Positions 15,840 through 24,660 of a stretch of 64,000 nucleotides of DNA are shown in pieces; position 1 is the first letter of the stretch, and each line of letters opens with the position of its first letter. A program made the position numbers and the translations under genes. Source of the DNA: a virus; the IMG/VR virus record IMGVR_UViG_3300037086_000360, positions 1 to 64,000 of that record; one strand, 5' to 3'. The notes below the pieces were generated by a model. It was not told the DNA's origin. It worked only from the letters and a program-made list of their open reading frames with translations, and did no database searches.

Positions 15840-16436
15840 ATGATGGACTTGAATGGGCTTGAAGATCAGATTCTTGGATGCAGACGGTGTACTAGGTTGT
15901 GTACCGTCAATCCTTTTCCAATGCCACACATCTGCTATTGTGACCCTAAAAATGTAGAAATTGTTTGTATTGGCAGGAATCCAGGTCTAGAGAATGAGTT
16001 CTCAGACATTCCTAAAGAAAAGTTTATGGTTTATTATCGTGATAAGTGGTGGACTTGTAGAGTGGGCAAGTATTTAAGAGAACGGCTTGGAGACGATATT
16101 GTGAAAGACAAGTTCTTTTTCACAAATATTTGTAAATGTTCAAGTCCAAATAACTCCGCACTTTTGCAGTCAGAAAAAGAAAACTGTCTGCCTTATTTTT
16201 TGCAGCAATTAGAGACTGTCCAACCGAAGGTTATCATTACCATCAGTGGAGATGCAAAAGCAATGCTATCTCTCTATGTGAAAAATAGTCGATTTAATGG
16301 AACAATCCCTGTTTTTAATCTTTATCATCCTTCCTATCTTTCTAGGGGCTATGATCTAGCAGCTTCAAGAAAGCAAGACAGGCTTCTCAAAGCGATTGGT
16401 GATAAGATTAGACAGAATTCGATAACGACAAAATAG
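15840..16436 (+). CDS. uracil-DNA glycosylase family 4/5-like protein
   Basis: This 198-residue protein contains GRNPGLENE (motif A position), the central TNICKCSSPNN, the helix QPKVIITISGDAK and YHPSYLSRG (the HPS motif). The N-terminal CRRC and later Cys residues could hold an iron-sulfur cluster as in family 4. It would remove uracil from DNA, which fits a phage with dUTPase. A second, degenerate copy of this fold is fused to the polymerase at 21171. Confidence 0.7.
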   Translation: MMDLNGLEDQILGCRRCTRLCTVNPFPMPHICYCDPKNVEIVCIGRNPGLENEFSDIPKEKFMVYYRDKWWTCRVGKYLRERLGDDIVKDKFFFTNICKCSSPNNSALLQSEKENCLPYFLQQLETVQPKVIITISGDAKAMLSLYVKNSRFNGTIPVFNLYHPSYLSRGYDLAASRKQDRLLKAIGDKIRQNSITTK

Positions 16437-16437
16437 C

Positions 16438-16447
16438 GCATATTTAT
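16438..16447 (+). promoter_or_regulatory. putative late promoter GCATATTTAT
   Basis: Copy of the recurring motif just after a stop, 25 bases before ATG 16463 with TTGGAG between. Confidence 0.55.
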
Positions 16448-16462
16448 ATTATTGGAGTCTTA

Positions 16463-17017
16463 ATGTCTCAATTAATATTGTTCGAGGGACTCGATCAATC
16501 AGGCAAATCCTCTATTGCAAAAATTCTAGCAAAAAGGATTGGATTTTCCTATTTCAAGAATCCATCTGAAAAGACTCAATTTTTTGTTGATGATAATCGA
16601 GTGACTTGGATAATTGAGGGAACTTATCTCTTTAATCTAGTCGAACAAGGTGTCATCAATAAGGTCATCTTAGATCGTCATCTGCCATCAGAATATGCAT
16701 ATTCATATGCTTATGGTAGAAAAACAGATGGAGCAAAAATAGTAGAATTTGATGCAAGACTCGCAGATCTTGGAGCGATAATTATTTATTGTTACAAAGA
16801 TTCTTATGAGCAGTATGAAGATTGGGCAGTCAAACAAAAGGATAGGGCAAAGATTAAAGAAGGTTTTGAGCTTTATCTTGAACAAACAAGAATACCTTAT
16901 CTTAAGCTCAACACCACAGATCAAAATCTTGAAAATCAAATAGATGCAATCACTTTCTTTATGAGACAACAAATCTATAATGGTTGGTATTGGCCAGAAG
17001 GTGGGAGTAAAGAATGA
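16463..17017 (+). CDS. thymidylate/deoxynucleotide monophosphate kinase
   Basis: This 184-residue protein has Walker A FEGLDQSGKSS at residues 7-17 and the DRH motif (ILDRHLPSEYAY) near residue 75, as in dTMP kinases. A lid-like basic segment (KQKDRAKIKEG) follows. In a phage with a dCMP-hydroxymethylase-like enzyme, the substrate could be hydroxymethyl-dCMP, as for T4 gp1, but this is inferred. ATGA overlap with the glycosyltransferase. Confidence 0.7.
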   Translation: MSQLILFEGLDQSGKSSIAKILAKRIGFSYFKNPSEKTQFFVDDNRVTWIIEGTYLFNLVEQGVINKVILDRHLPSEYAYSYAYGRKTDGAKIVEFDARLADLGAIIIYCYKDSYEQYEDWAVKQKDRAKIKEGFELYLEQTRIPYLKLNTTDQNLENQIDAITFFMRQQIYNGWYWPEGGSKE

Positions 17018-18222
17018 ATATCCTTTATATTTTACAACAATCAATCTATAACAACAATGGAAAATGGCTAACTGCAGATTCAAACATCCAGATGATGTGT
17101 GGTATGTTGAGAGAAGTCACGAGAAGGACTAATTGGAAGTTTTATGTCTTAATTGGAAGGCTTGAAGATTTTGCAGACATTAAGTCTTATGACGAAATAT
17201 TCAAGCATGAGAATGTGAATTTTATTCCATACAAATTTCCTGTCGATGCCTTTCTCAACCGCCAACATTTTTCCGTGTTTGAATTTGATGAACTCATGAA
17301 GAATCTTCCAAAGATTGATGTCGTTTGGAACAACATTACAGAGGCATCTAGAAACATCAAGACATATCTTTATTACAAAAAGCTTCCGGCCAAGCTCATT
17401 TCATCTTGTTATTGGTTGGACACCCCTCAAATTCCAGGCCAAAATAAAGTCCCACCCGAGATTTCATATCAATGGCGTCAGTTCGATGGATTTGAGTGCA
17501 GCGATCTAGTTTCATTTACATGTAATTCAACCATCAATGCATTTATCAAAAATGCCGAGCACTTTTTCCATAAAGGCAGCTTGATGCAAATTATCAATAA
17601 GGCCACAATTTGGGATTTTGGTTACAGCCAGAAAGAAATGGATCAATGGAAAGTAAATAGTGGTTTTTACATCAAGAAGATTCTATTTCTTAATCGACTT
17701 AGCGGCATTAACTATACTCACCACGAAGAATTCATCAAAGCAGCAAATGAGTTGTATGACGAGTTAGGCGGTCTTTTTGAAGTCATCTTTACCAATCCAT
17801 CTCAGAAATATTCATGGGATCAACTCAAGTCTATGGTTAAGCCACTAAAGATCTATAGTGAAAAGCCTTTGACAAGAGAAGAATATATTAAACTTCTTTG
17901 GTCAAGTGATGCCTCCGTTCATCTCTATGCTAGCGAATTATACGGCGGGTGTAGCCACAGAGAATCTTTGCATTGCAACAATGTTGTAATCACTCCAAAG
18001 GTTTTTGAGTATGAAAGAATTCAGGGACAACACTATCCATACTATGTAAGAGAGGATTTGAAGGACCTTAAAGATGTTCTCAGAAAAGTTGTGTTGAATG
18101 GAGATTTTTATAAGATTCCAGAAACTGATAAGATTTTAGAGAGAAATAGGGAAAGTTCATTTGAAGTAGTGGCTGAAAAGGTGGTGTTTGACATTAACCA
18201 ATTAATAGAAGGTAAAGCATGA
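17014..18222 (+). CDS. GT-B-fold glycosyltransferase
   Basis: This 402-residue protein has two Rossmann-like halves. The second half carries KKILFLNRLSGINYTHHEEF near residue 222 and the nucleotide-sugar site region HLYASELYGGCSHRESLHC near residue 305, typical of GT-B retaining enzymes. It overlaps the upstream kinase and the downstream hydroxymethylase-like gene by ATGA, so the three are probably made together. Transfer of a sugar to hydroxymethylated DNA is the favoured inference; a surface-polysaccharide target is the alternative. Confidence 0.65.
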   Translation: MNILYILQQSIYNNNGKWLTADSNIQMMCGMLREVTRRTNWKFYVLIGRLEDFADIKSYDEIFKHENVNFIPYKFPVDAFLNRQHFSVFEFDELMKNLPKIDVVWNNITEASRNIKTYLYYKKLPAKLISSCYWLDTPQIPGQNKVPPEISYQWRQFDGFECSDLVSFTCNSTINAFIKNAEHFFHKGSLMQIINKATIWDFGYSQKEMDQWKVNSGFYIKKILFLNRLSGINYTHHEEFIKAANELYDELGGLFEVIFTNPSQKYSWDQLKSMVKPLKIYSEKPLTREEYIKLLWSSDASVHLYASELYGGCSHRESLHCNNVVITPKVFEYERIQGQHYPYYVREDLKDLKDVLRKVVLNGDFYKIPETDKILERNRESSFEVVAEKVVFDINQLIEGKA

Positions 18223-18914
18223 CCAATGAAGAAGTATTGAAACCAATCTTTACAACTCTGCACAATAAGGTCATGACTGGTGATGTTGTCATCGACAAGA
18301 GCGGTGTAAAATGTGTAGAATTGATTGCACCAAGAATTGAGTTAGACCCAACTCAACCCATTCTCAATTTTTCAGGTAGGAAAACTCCAATTAAATACTG
18401 CGAAGCAGAGTCTGAATGGTACCATTCAATGGATCTCAGTGTTGAAAAGATTGGCCAAGTCGCCGAGATTTGGAAAAAGATCTCCAGCAAAGATGGTTTA
18501 GTAAATTCCAATTATGGTTGGTGCATTTACTCTGAGGAAAACGGTAGTCAATATAGGCATTCAATCGAAGAATTGAAAAGTAATAGAGACTCTAGAAGGG
18601 CATGCCATATCTACAACCGTCCGTCGATGCAGGAAGATTACAATAAAAATGGAATGTCGGATTTTATGTGCACTTTTGCCACTCAACAATTCATTCGAAA
18701 TGATGAATTGATTTATGTGGTCATGATGAGAAGCAATGATGCTATTTTTGGATTCTTTAATGATTTCTATTGGCACTGTGAAGTATACGATGAAATGTAT
18801 AATGATCTTTTGACAACATATTCAGAGCTTGAGATTGGAAAGATTATTTGGGTTGCAAATTCTTTCCACGTATACGAACGTCATTTTGAAATGTTGAAAG
18901 GAATGGTTGAATAA
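18219..18914 (+). CDS. thymidylate synthase family, probable dCMP hydroxymethylase
   Basis: This 231-residue protein has the catalytic Cys at residue 151 (DFMCTFATQQF), MRSNDAIFGF matching the RSxD motif, and FHVYERH matching the HxY dUMP-binding motif. Where thymidylate synthase has the pyrimidine-selecting Asn (GxPFN), this protein has Asp 182 (GFFND). In T4 dCMP hydroxymethylase an Asp at that site selects cytosine. The product would be 5-hydroxymethyl-dCMP. It is short for the family. Overlaps the glycosyltransferase. Confidence 0.7.
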   Translation: MTNEEVLKPIFTTLHNKVMTGDVVIDKSGVKCVELIAPRIELDPTQPILNFSGRKTPIKYCEAESEWYHSMDLSVEKIGQVAEIWKKISSKDGLVNSNYGWCIYSEENGSQYRHSIEELKSNRDSRRACHIYNRPSMQEDYNKNGMSDFMCTFATQQFIRNDELIYVVMMRSNDAIFGFFNDFYWHCEVYDEMYNDLLTTYSELEIGKIIWVANSFHVYERHFEMLKGMVE

Positions 18915-18916
18915 GA

Positions 18917-19507
18917 ATGAGTATGTCTTTTGAAGAGCGGCTGGAGTTTGGTAAAAAAGCTGAAAGAGCAGTTCTGGCTTATCTTAAGCAGTATGGTTTT
19001 GATTTAGAATATAGAGAAGTTTATCCTACTGCTGATAATAGAACTGAGCTTAGAATTCAAAATCTTGTTCATGGAGACATCTCAGTTAAGAACGTAGCAT
19101 ATGAAAGGAGATCAGACAGGACCCTTCCAAACAAACAATTGGATTTGGATGTCAAGGCCACCTATTTCATTTCAGAAAAGAGTATTTCTGGATTCAAGGG
19201 ACAGTACTATATTTTTTATCCAGTAAGAAAAGAGGGTGTATTTGAAGAGGACGCCCTATTGGCAAAAGTTGTCAGAGCTAAAACTATTCAAAGGTATTGG
19301 GAACGAATTCCAGTTAAGCAAAGATTACATGGTCCATCTGGAGATTCGGGCTATTACTTCAAGAACGTAAAGAATCATATTACTCTAGAAGAGTTCGCAC
19401 CTCTTCTGATCAAAATAATTTTGACTCACTCTGAAACATCGGCACAATTCTATCGTGATCTAAACCTTCCTTTCAAGAAGGTTATGCCAAAGGGAGTTAC
19501 GCTATGA
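18917..19507 (+). CDS. possible PD-(D/E)XK-type nuclease
   Basis: This 196-residue protein has an early helix with Glu (GKKAERAVLAYLKQYGFD) and a later LDLDVKATYF strand. The E ... D-x-K order is compatible with a PD-(D/E)XK fold. The match is weak and no family is firmly recognised. It lies between the hydroxymethylase-like gene and a sugar reductase with overlaps. Confidence 0.35.
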   Translation: MSMSFEERLEFGKKAERAVLAYLKQYGFDLEYREVYPTADNRTELRIQNLVHGDISVKNVAYERRSDRTLPNKQLDLDVKATYFISEKSISGFKGQYYIFYPVRKEGVFEEDALLAKVVRAKTIQRYWERIPVKQRLHGPSGDSGYYFKNVKNHITLEEFAPLLIKIILTHSETSAQFYRDLNLPFKKVMPKGVTL

Positions 19508-20364
19508 AGATTTGGACCACTGGAGAATCTGGGTTTCTGGCCAGAAGTCTTACGAGGTGTTTGCCACCCCAGCATGAAATAGTCAATAGGCTGGGCAGTG
19601 ACTATTACGACTATTTTAGAAGCCATTCTTCTGGCATGAAGGGTTATTCAAAAGAAGTTGATATATTTGATCCAACCTTGCCGGTCCTCATCAGCAGATC
19701 CGGAGCAGAATGCATCATCCATACAGCCGCTATAGTTGGTGACAGAAGGTGTGATGAGTACCCCGCTGCCGCTCTTAGAACAAACATTGAGGGCACGCTC
19801 CACGTTGTCAATGCTGCTAATGAAGTTGGAATTCCAATTATTTCTGCTGAACTTCTTTCTCCACCCTGGGGTGTCTCAACATATATCACAAGCAAATGGG
19901 CAGCTGGAGACCTGGTAAAAATTCATGCTAAGAAGTTTATCAGACTATTGCTTCCAAATGTTTATGGCATCGGAGATTTCAATGGTCCTATTGGCCAATT
20001 GTTTGAGACAGCTTTCATGAAACTCGAAATGGCCATCATTGACATGGATCCCGACATTCAAAAGCCTTGGTTGTATGCTGATGATTTCAGTGATGCAGTT
20101 TCTGCCGTCCTCGACAAAATTGAGAATACTCCAAATGGAGGATTTGCTGTTCCACATGGCAGAGCACACACTCTAACTGATATTATCGATAGGTTTGATA
20201 AGATGGATTTGACACCAATTTATGAAATCCATCCAAAAAAAGATGTATTTGGAGAAAGCTCCGTCAAATCTGGCAAAGACATATTTAAGGATACTTTTGG
20301 TTGGGAGCCTAAAACAACCCTTACTGAAGGATTGAAGGCAATTAAGAAAAGCTATGGCAAGTAA
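19504..20364 (+). CDS. RmlD-like NAD(P)-dependent sugar reductase/epimerase
   Basis: This 286-residue short-chain dehydrogenase has the cofactor motif TGESGFLARSL at residues 6-16, HTAAIVGDRRCDEYP and the YITSK (YxxxK) motif near residue 128. It resembles dTDP-4-dehydrorhamnose reductase and related enzymes. It is the fourth nucleotide-sugar enzyme in this 15-kb region. ATGA overlap upstream. Confidence 0.7.
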   Translation: MKIWTTGESGFLARSLTRCLPPQHEIVNRLGSDYYDYFRSHSSGMKGYSKEVDIFDPTLPVLISRSGAECIIHTAAIVGDRRCDEYPAAALRTNIEGTLHVVNAANEVGIPIISAELLSPPWGVSTYITSKWAAGDLVKIHAKKFIRLLLPNVYGIGDFNGPIGQLFETAFMKLEMAIIDMDPDIQKPWLYADDFSDAVSAVLDKIENTPNGGFAVPHGRAHTLTDIIDRFDKMDLTPIYEIHPKKDVFGESSVKSGKDIFKDTFGWEPKTTLTEGLKAIKKSYGK

Positions 20365-20758
20365 AGAAGAAATAAAAATAGCCTGCGCAAAGTGGACATG
20401 GTTGCTTGAAAATCTAAGTAGGCCAAAACACATTCAATACAAGCTCACTCAGATTCTTGAGAAGATTCAAAAGCATAATCCAGAACGATTTCATCGCTTA
20501 TTGCTGCCAATAGCCTATAGAGTGTTTGCTGGACTTGGAGATATGAAGCTGACAAAGTCGTGTAAGAATTCATACTTTGTCTGCGAATTCACTGATGACA
20601 TTCTATTGGCTTATAATGAATTGAACGCTCATGCTGAAATGGTGAAAAAAATAGCGGAGATAATTATCTCCGCCTATAAGGAAGCGAAACTTACTAAAAT
20701 TTCTCATCTAGAGCTTGACACTGATGGAACTTGCAGAAAGCTCTATATCAAATATTGA
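20354..20758 (+). CDS. hypothetical 134-residue protein
   Basis: Mostly helical basic protein (WTWLLENLSRPKHIQYKLTQ) with no recognised family. It overlaps the sugar reductase by 11 bases and faces the minus-strand gene that follows. Confidence 0.5.
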   Translation: MASKEEIKIACAKWTWLLENLSRPKHIQYKLTQILEKIQKHNPERFHRLLLPIAYRVFAGLGDMKLTKSCKNSYFVCEFTDDILLAYNELNAHAEMVKKIAEIIISAYKEAKLTKISHLELDTDGTCRKLYIKY

Positions 20759-20767
20759 CAGCTTGGA

Positions 20768-21112
20768 CTAGACTTGAGTAACTCCAGTTGGTTGAGCTGA
20801 CTTTTGAGCTGGAACTGCGGAAGGAGCCGTTAGTTGTGCAGTAGTGGCCTTCTGAAGAACTGCAATAGCTCCTGGGGACTTAACTACAATTCCAAACTTT
20901 GATTTCAAAATACCAATAACCCTATCATAGTCCAGTGGGTTTCTATCAACTGCTGTTATGACAATTGGTCGAAGTTGCGCCGCGGCGGCATCTGGGTTGC
21001 TTCTCATGAGTGCTGTAAAAATTGGGTCTTTTAGCTTTTGGGCAAGAATAGGAACTGCCATTTCATATAATTTGTCCTCGTTCATTTTTCCTAGAATCTT
21101 TTCTAACTTCAT
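20768..21112 (-). CDS. hypothetical minus-strand protein
   Basis: One of only three likely minus-strand genes. The 114-residue product starts behind GGAG at good spacing. The N-terminal 80 residues are helical; the end is Ala/Pro/Gln-rich (TAPSAVPAQKSAQPTG). The convergent or divergent position next to the polymerase suggests separate regulation. The function is unknown. Confidence 0.55.
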   Translation of the reverse strand: MKLEKILGKMNEDKLYEMAVPILAQKLKDPIFTALMRSNPDAAAAQLRPIVITAVDRNPLDYDRVIGILKSKFGIVVKSPGAIAVLQKATTAQLTAPSAVPAQKSAQPTGVTQV

Positions 21113-21145
21113 ATCTCACTCCTGCAGATAGTTTAGTTTATCTTT

Positions 21146-21155
21146 GCATAATTTA
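21146..21155 (+). promoter_or_regulatory. putative late promoter GCATAATTTA
   Basis: Perfect copy of the recurring motif 25 bases before the polymerase ATG, with AAGGAT between. It would drive the first polymerase fragment. Confidence 0.55.
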
Positions 21156-21170
21156 TAGAAAAGGATACAT

Positions 21171-23474
21171 ATGGCATTCATAGAAACATCTCAGATCCAA
21201 GCAACACATTTAAAGCAAACTGTCAATCTTGACAGCATTCGTTCAGATATACAGAAAAACAAAGAGCTATCTGAGTTAGCATCGGAGCCTGGCAAGCGTC
21301 CCCTTCCTGTTGGTCACTCTTCTCCTTTCATGGTAGTAGGCCAGGCTCCATCCAAACTGGATGTCAATAGTTTCTTTGAGGATCCGACTCTCAGCAAATA
21401 CATCGATGAAATCTGCGAACATGTTGGTCTCCAAAGAGACGATCTCTATCTTACTTACGCTCTCAAATATCCATTTGCGGGTGATGAGCCCTATTTCAAA
21501 GATGGTAAGGCCCATATTCGCCAGTTCCTCTACAAAGAGATCCTTGCAGTAAACCCTGATATTCTTTTCATCATTGGTAAATGGACTCAAAAACTCTTTG
21601 AAAAGACTTTTCTTTTTGAGTTTTCAGGAGGACTTCAAAAGGTTCTTCTTCAACTTCAGATCGATGAATACAAGCTTGAGTACGAAACGTGGATATATCC
21701 AGTAGATTCAATCGAAGACATTGAACAGTTTGACAAGGTCAAGGACCTCATTGATAGAGTCAAGATCAATTGGAAGTTTGTCCATCTCCATGTCCATGAT
21801 TCTCTTTCACTCAAAGACGGAATTGGAACTCCAGAATCTCGTGTAATGCTTCACTACTCCAGAAAGAAACCGGCCATAGCCATCACAAACCATGGAAACA
21901 TTTGCTCATGGATCTCTGTCTATGAGGGTGCTAAGAAATATGGCATGAAACCAATTCTTGGAGTAGAGGGTTATGTCAATCGTTTTGCAGATGAACTTCA
22001 GGGAGCCCTCAAAGATGACTCTCCAGAAAGCAAACAGAAGAGGAAAGAGCTCAGCAAGAAGGGTTTCCATTGCACTCTCTTTGCAAAGAATCTGATTGGT
22101 TTCAAAAATCTCATTCACATTCACAATGATGCATGGGTGAATCGATTCTATCGTAATCCCATCATGTCGGCAAATGAAATCAAAGCCAATCATGAAGGGT
22201 TGATAGTCCTTTCAGGTTGTTCTTCTGGTGAGCAGAATCGAATCATCTCGGAAAAATACTTCCTCCTTTCAGATCAGAGAAAAGCCCAACTCGATCAACT
22301 CGTTGAAAACAAAGTCAATTCAATGAGAGGGTTGATGAGGACCAAGAATGATGAGAAGTATTCTGAGGATGAATACCTCGATGATCAGGATTTCAAGTGG
22401 TTTTATGCTCATCAAGAAGAAAAGAAGTTCAATGAAGAACTTTATCGTCAGGAAGCTCGAGATTTTGTTGCCAAGTCTGATATAGAGAAGATTGAATCTG
22501 CAGATAAGAGAGTTCGTGAAATAGTTGATTGGTGGAAAGATCTTATGGGTGAAGACTATTTCATTGAGCTCATGACAATCGATTTTCCATTACAGAAGCA
22601 GATCAATCAAGAGCTCATCAAAGTTGCCAAAGAAAAGGGCATAAAGCTCGTCATCACAAACGACTGCCATTATCCTACAAGGACTGACGCAGAGCTTCAG
22701 GAAGTCCAGATGCTCTCAGATCAAAATAAGACTCTTGATGAATTGAAGAACGACAAAGAGGGCAAGATCTGGACAATCAAATCCAAAGAACTCTATTACA
22801 AGAGTGTTGATGAGCTTCATGAGGCATGGGAGACATGGCACAAGTCCGATATATTTACTGAAGAAGTATTTTGGGAGGCCATCCAAAACACAGTTGAGCT
22901 TGTAGAAAAGAAATTTGAAAACTATATTCTCGACAGAAGTGATAAGCTTCCAAAACTATATGATGACTCAAAGACAATATTAGCAAAAAAGATTGCACAA
23001 GGTCTCAAAGACAGAGGTCTTGAAGGCAACAAAGTCTATAAAGATAGGGCTGTCTTCGAATTCAAAGTTATTGCGGACAAGGGATACACCGATTATTTTC
23101 TCATCATGGAAGACATTATTGGTTGGACAAAAAAAACTTATGGTGAGCTTTCGGTTGGACCGGGTAGAGGGTGCTTTGTGCCTGAGACAGAAGTGAGGAT
23201 GGCCAATGACTCATTCAAGAAGATTTCGGATATCAAGAAGAATGATGAAATCACCAGCGGGTGGGGAGCCAAGAGAAAAGTAAAGAATGTTCTTGTGTAT
23301 GATGTGAATGAGAACCTCACTAAGATTAACCTCAAGAATGGTGATTCCATAGATTGTACGAATGATCACGAGATCTTGGTTGTTCCAAAAGGCAAAGAAA
23401 AGAATATAAAGAATGCAATTTGGAAAAAGGCTTCAGAGTTAGAAGAGGGAGATTGTCTGATCAAGGGTGTATAA
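21171..23474 (+). CDS. dnaE: DNA polymerase III alpha, N-terminal fragment: UDG-like domain, PHP, palm start, N-intein 1
   Basis: This 767-residue protein is the first of three polymerase pieces. Residues 1-200 resemble a family-4 uracil-DNA glycosylase (MVVGQAPSKLD, then NPDILFIIGKWTQKLF) but lack the HPS motif. Residues 205-285 are the PHP domain (FVHLHVHDSLSLKDG, AITNHGN, GMKPILGVEGYV). The polymerase core then runs to SVGPGRG at residue 667. Cys 668 opens a 100-residue N-intein. The reading ends at a TAA and a strong terminator, so the rest must be joined by trans-splicing with the fragment at 29875. Confidence 0.85.
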   Translation: MAFIETSQIQATHLKQTVNLDSIRSDIQKNKELSELASEPGKRPLPVGHSSPFMVVGQAPSKLDVNSFFEDPTLSKYIDEICEHVGLQRDDLYLTYALKYPFAGDEPYFKDGKAHIRQFLYKEILAVNPDILFIIGKWTQKLFEKTFLFEFSGGLQKVLLQLQIDEYKLEYETWIYPVDSIEDIEQFDKVKDLIDRVKINWKFVHLHVHDSLSLKDGIGTPESRVMLHYSRKKPAIAITNHGNICSWISVYEGAKKYGMKPILGVEGYVNRFADELQGALKDDSPESKQKRKELSKKGFHCTLFAKNLIGFKNLIHIHNDAWVNRFYRNPIMSANEIKANHEGLIVLSGCSSGEQNRIISEKYFLLSDQRKAQLDQLVENKVNSMRGLMRTKNDEKYSEDEYLDDQDFKWFYAHQEEKKFNEELYRQEARDFVAKSDIEKIESADKRVREIVDWWKDLMGEDYFIELMTIDFPLQKQINQELIKVAKEKGIKLVITNDCHYPTRTDAELQEVQMLSDQNKTLDELKNDKEGKIWTIKSKELYYKSVDELHEAWETWHKSDIFTEEVFWEAIQNTVELVEKKFENYILDRSDKLPKLYDDSKTILAKKIAQGLKDRGLEGNKVYKDRAVFEFKVIADKGYTDYFLIMEDIIGWTKKTYGELSVGPGRGCFVPETEVRMANDSFKKISDIKKNDEITSGWGAKRKVKNVLVYDVNENLTKINLKNGDSIDCTNDHEILVVPKGKEKNIKNAIWKKASELEEGDCLIKGV
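23172..23471 (+). other. split intein 1, N-terminal part
   Basis: It starts CFVPETEVRMANDSFKKISD (block A with Cys1). Block B is visible as CTNDHEILVV (TxxH). It ends EEGDCLIKGV, the usual end of an N-intein. The 100-residue length matches naturally split inteins of phage fractured genes. It interrupts the GPGRG/SAAGS motif of DnaE. The partner C-intein is at 29875-29988. Confidence 0.85.
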
Positions 23475-23508
23475 TACCCTTTCTAGGACAACATTCATAC
23501 AAAAATTA

Positions 23509-23531
23509 GCCCCTCGAAAGAGGGGTTTTTC
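23509..23531 (+). terminator. intrinsic terminator
   Basis: Stem CCCCTC/GAGGGG with a GAAA tetraloop, followed by five T. It ends the first polymerase fragment. Confidence 0.8.
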
Positions 23532-23548
23532 ACTATTGGAGTTTAGAA

Positions 23549-24220
23549 ATGATAATACAATTGGACAAAATTATGAAAGACGGTTCAACTGAAATTGATT
23601 TAGATCAAGTTGAACTAATTGTTTATCACGTTGTTACAGTGAAAGATGAGTATATTGGTGGTGGAACAGGTGAGGATATGCCGGTTGGTATGGAAATTGA
23701 TAGAGTTGTTTGGAGAGATAAATCGAAGGGTGATGAGAGAATTTTTCCGTCTGCAACTGTTTTTGCAAACGAAAATACTGAAAGGGATTTACTACAATAT
23801 GGAAAGGATCATCCATTCTCTCCTGCATTTCCTTGGCCAATAGAACCACGAGAATCAACAGGAATCAAAATATATACTCGTCAGTGGATTCTACAAAAAG
23901 AGGAAGAAGAACATAAAAAAGCAATCAAGTGGTTTATAGAATCCGCATCCAAAGGTCCAGAAGCGGATAAGAAGGCAGAAGAAGCCCTTATGAAAATCGA
24001 TGGTGTAGATGCCAAAGTTATTACAAAAAAAGATGAAAATGATTATACGTTTGAACTCATTTTTGGTTTGATTATTGCTGAAGTTGTGGCATTTCCAGAA
24101 TGGTGGAAGGTGATTACTATTGCAGTTTTTGGTACCATTCTGGTCATGGTAATCAAAAACTGGGGACCTGGAAGGATCATCAATCAAATTCGACACCATT
24201 TCAAAAATCCCTCAGCTTGA
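23549..24220 (+). CDS. hypothetical protein with C-terminal membrane helices
   Basis: This 223-residue protein has a soluble, beta-rich N-terminal 110 residues and a charged helical linker. One or two hydrophobic segments follow near residues 172-205 (FELIFGLIIAEVVAFPEWW; VITIAVFGTILVMVI). It lies inside the first polymerase break. The family is not recognised. Confidence 0.5.
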   Translation: MIIQLDKIMKDGSTEIDLDQVELIVYHVVTVKDEYIGGGTGEDMPVGMEIDRVVWRDKSKGDERIFPSATVFANENTERDLLQYGKDHPFSPAFPWPIEPRESTGIKIYTRQWILQKEEEEHKKAIKWFIESASKGPEADKKAEEALMKIDGVDAKVITKKDENDYTFELIFGLIIAEVVAFPEWWKVITIAVFGTILVMVIKNWGPGRIINQIRHHFKNPSA

Positions 24221-24244
24221 GCATGAACATATAGACGACATCAT

Positions 24245-24273
24245 TTTAGAGCCTTTTGGAGATATGTTAGAAT
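24245..24273 (+). promoter_or_regulatory. sigma70-type promoter TTTAGA-N17-TAGAAT
   Basis: TTTAGA at 24245-24250 and TAGAAT at 24268-24273 with a 17-base spacer. It leads to the secreted protein at 24294 with an AGAGGT ribosome site. Same TTTTAGAGC -35 as two other promoters in the window. Confidence 0.55.
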
Positions 24274-24293
24274 ATTTCAAGAGGTAAACAAGC

Positions 24294-24644
24294 ATGAAGA
24301 AGCTTATTGTAGTTCTGGTCCTGCTCACAATAGCACTGAGTGTTTTTGGTGAGGCCAAGATTGGAACCGGTGATTGGCTTCATGCTGATTGGCTTCACTT
24401 CACCACAAAGTCGGATGTCACCTGGCAGGATTTTTCCTATGGCGGTGAATACTTTGGTTTTGTTGTTGGAGTTGCAAGTCTTGCAGCTAGTTTGAGTGGA
24501 CAGCTACCCCTTTATACTTCTACCGTCGGTATGCGTTTTTGCTATGTTGTTGGAAATTTTCTGGACAAACACCCAGAGAGATGGGCAGAAGATGCTGATG
24601 TTCTAGTAATCGATGCATTGAAGGAAGCATACCCCAAGAGGTAG
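24294..24644 (+). CDS. secreted Rap1a/Tai-type immunity-domain protein
   Basis: This 116-residue protein has a signal peptide (MKKLIVVLVLLTIALSVFG). The mature part, FGFVVGVASLAASLSGQ, a conserved FC, FLDKHPERW and VIDALKEAYPKR, follows the pattern of the Rap1a/Tai domain. That domain inhibits peptidoglycan amidase effectors in the periplasm. In a phage it could protect the infected cell or time lysis. It is transcribed alone between a sigma70-type promoter and a terminator. Confidence 0.55.
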   Translation: MKKLIVVLVLLTIALSVFGEAKIGTGDWLHADWLHFTTKSDVTWQDFSYGGEYFGFVVGVASLAASLSGQLPLYTSTVGMRFCYVVGNFLDKHPERWAEDADVLVIDALKEAYPKR

Positions 24645-24660
24645 TCTTGTTTGAAAAAAC

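Noticed and set aside
24180-24287. A further + strand frame between the membrane protein and the immunity-like gene, ending FGDMLEYFKR
   Set aside because: The sequence looks protein-like, but no ATG, GTG or TTG start with a ribosome site is present; it may be a remnant.
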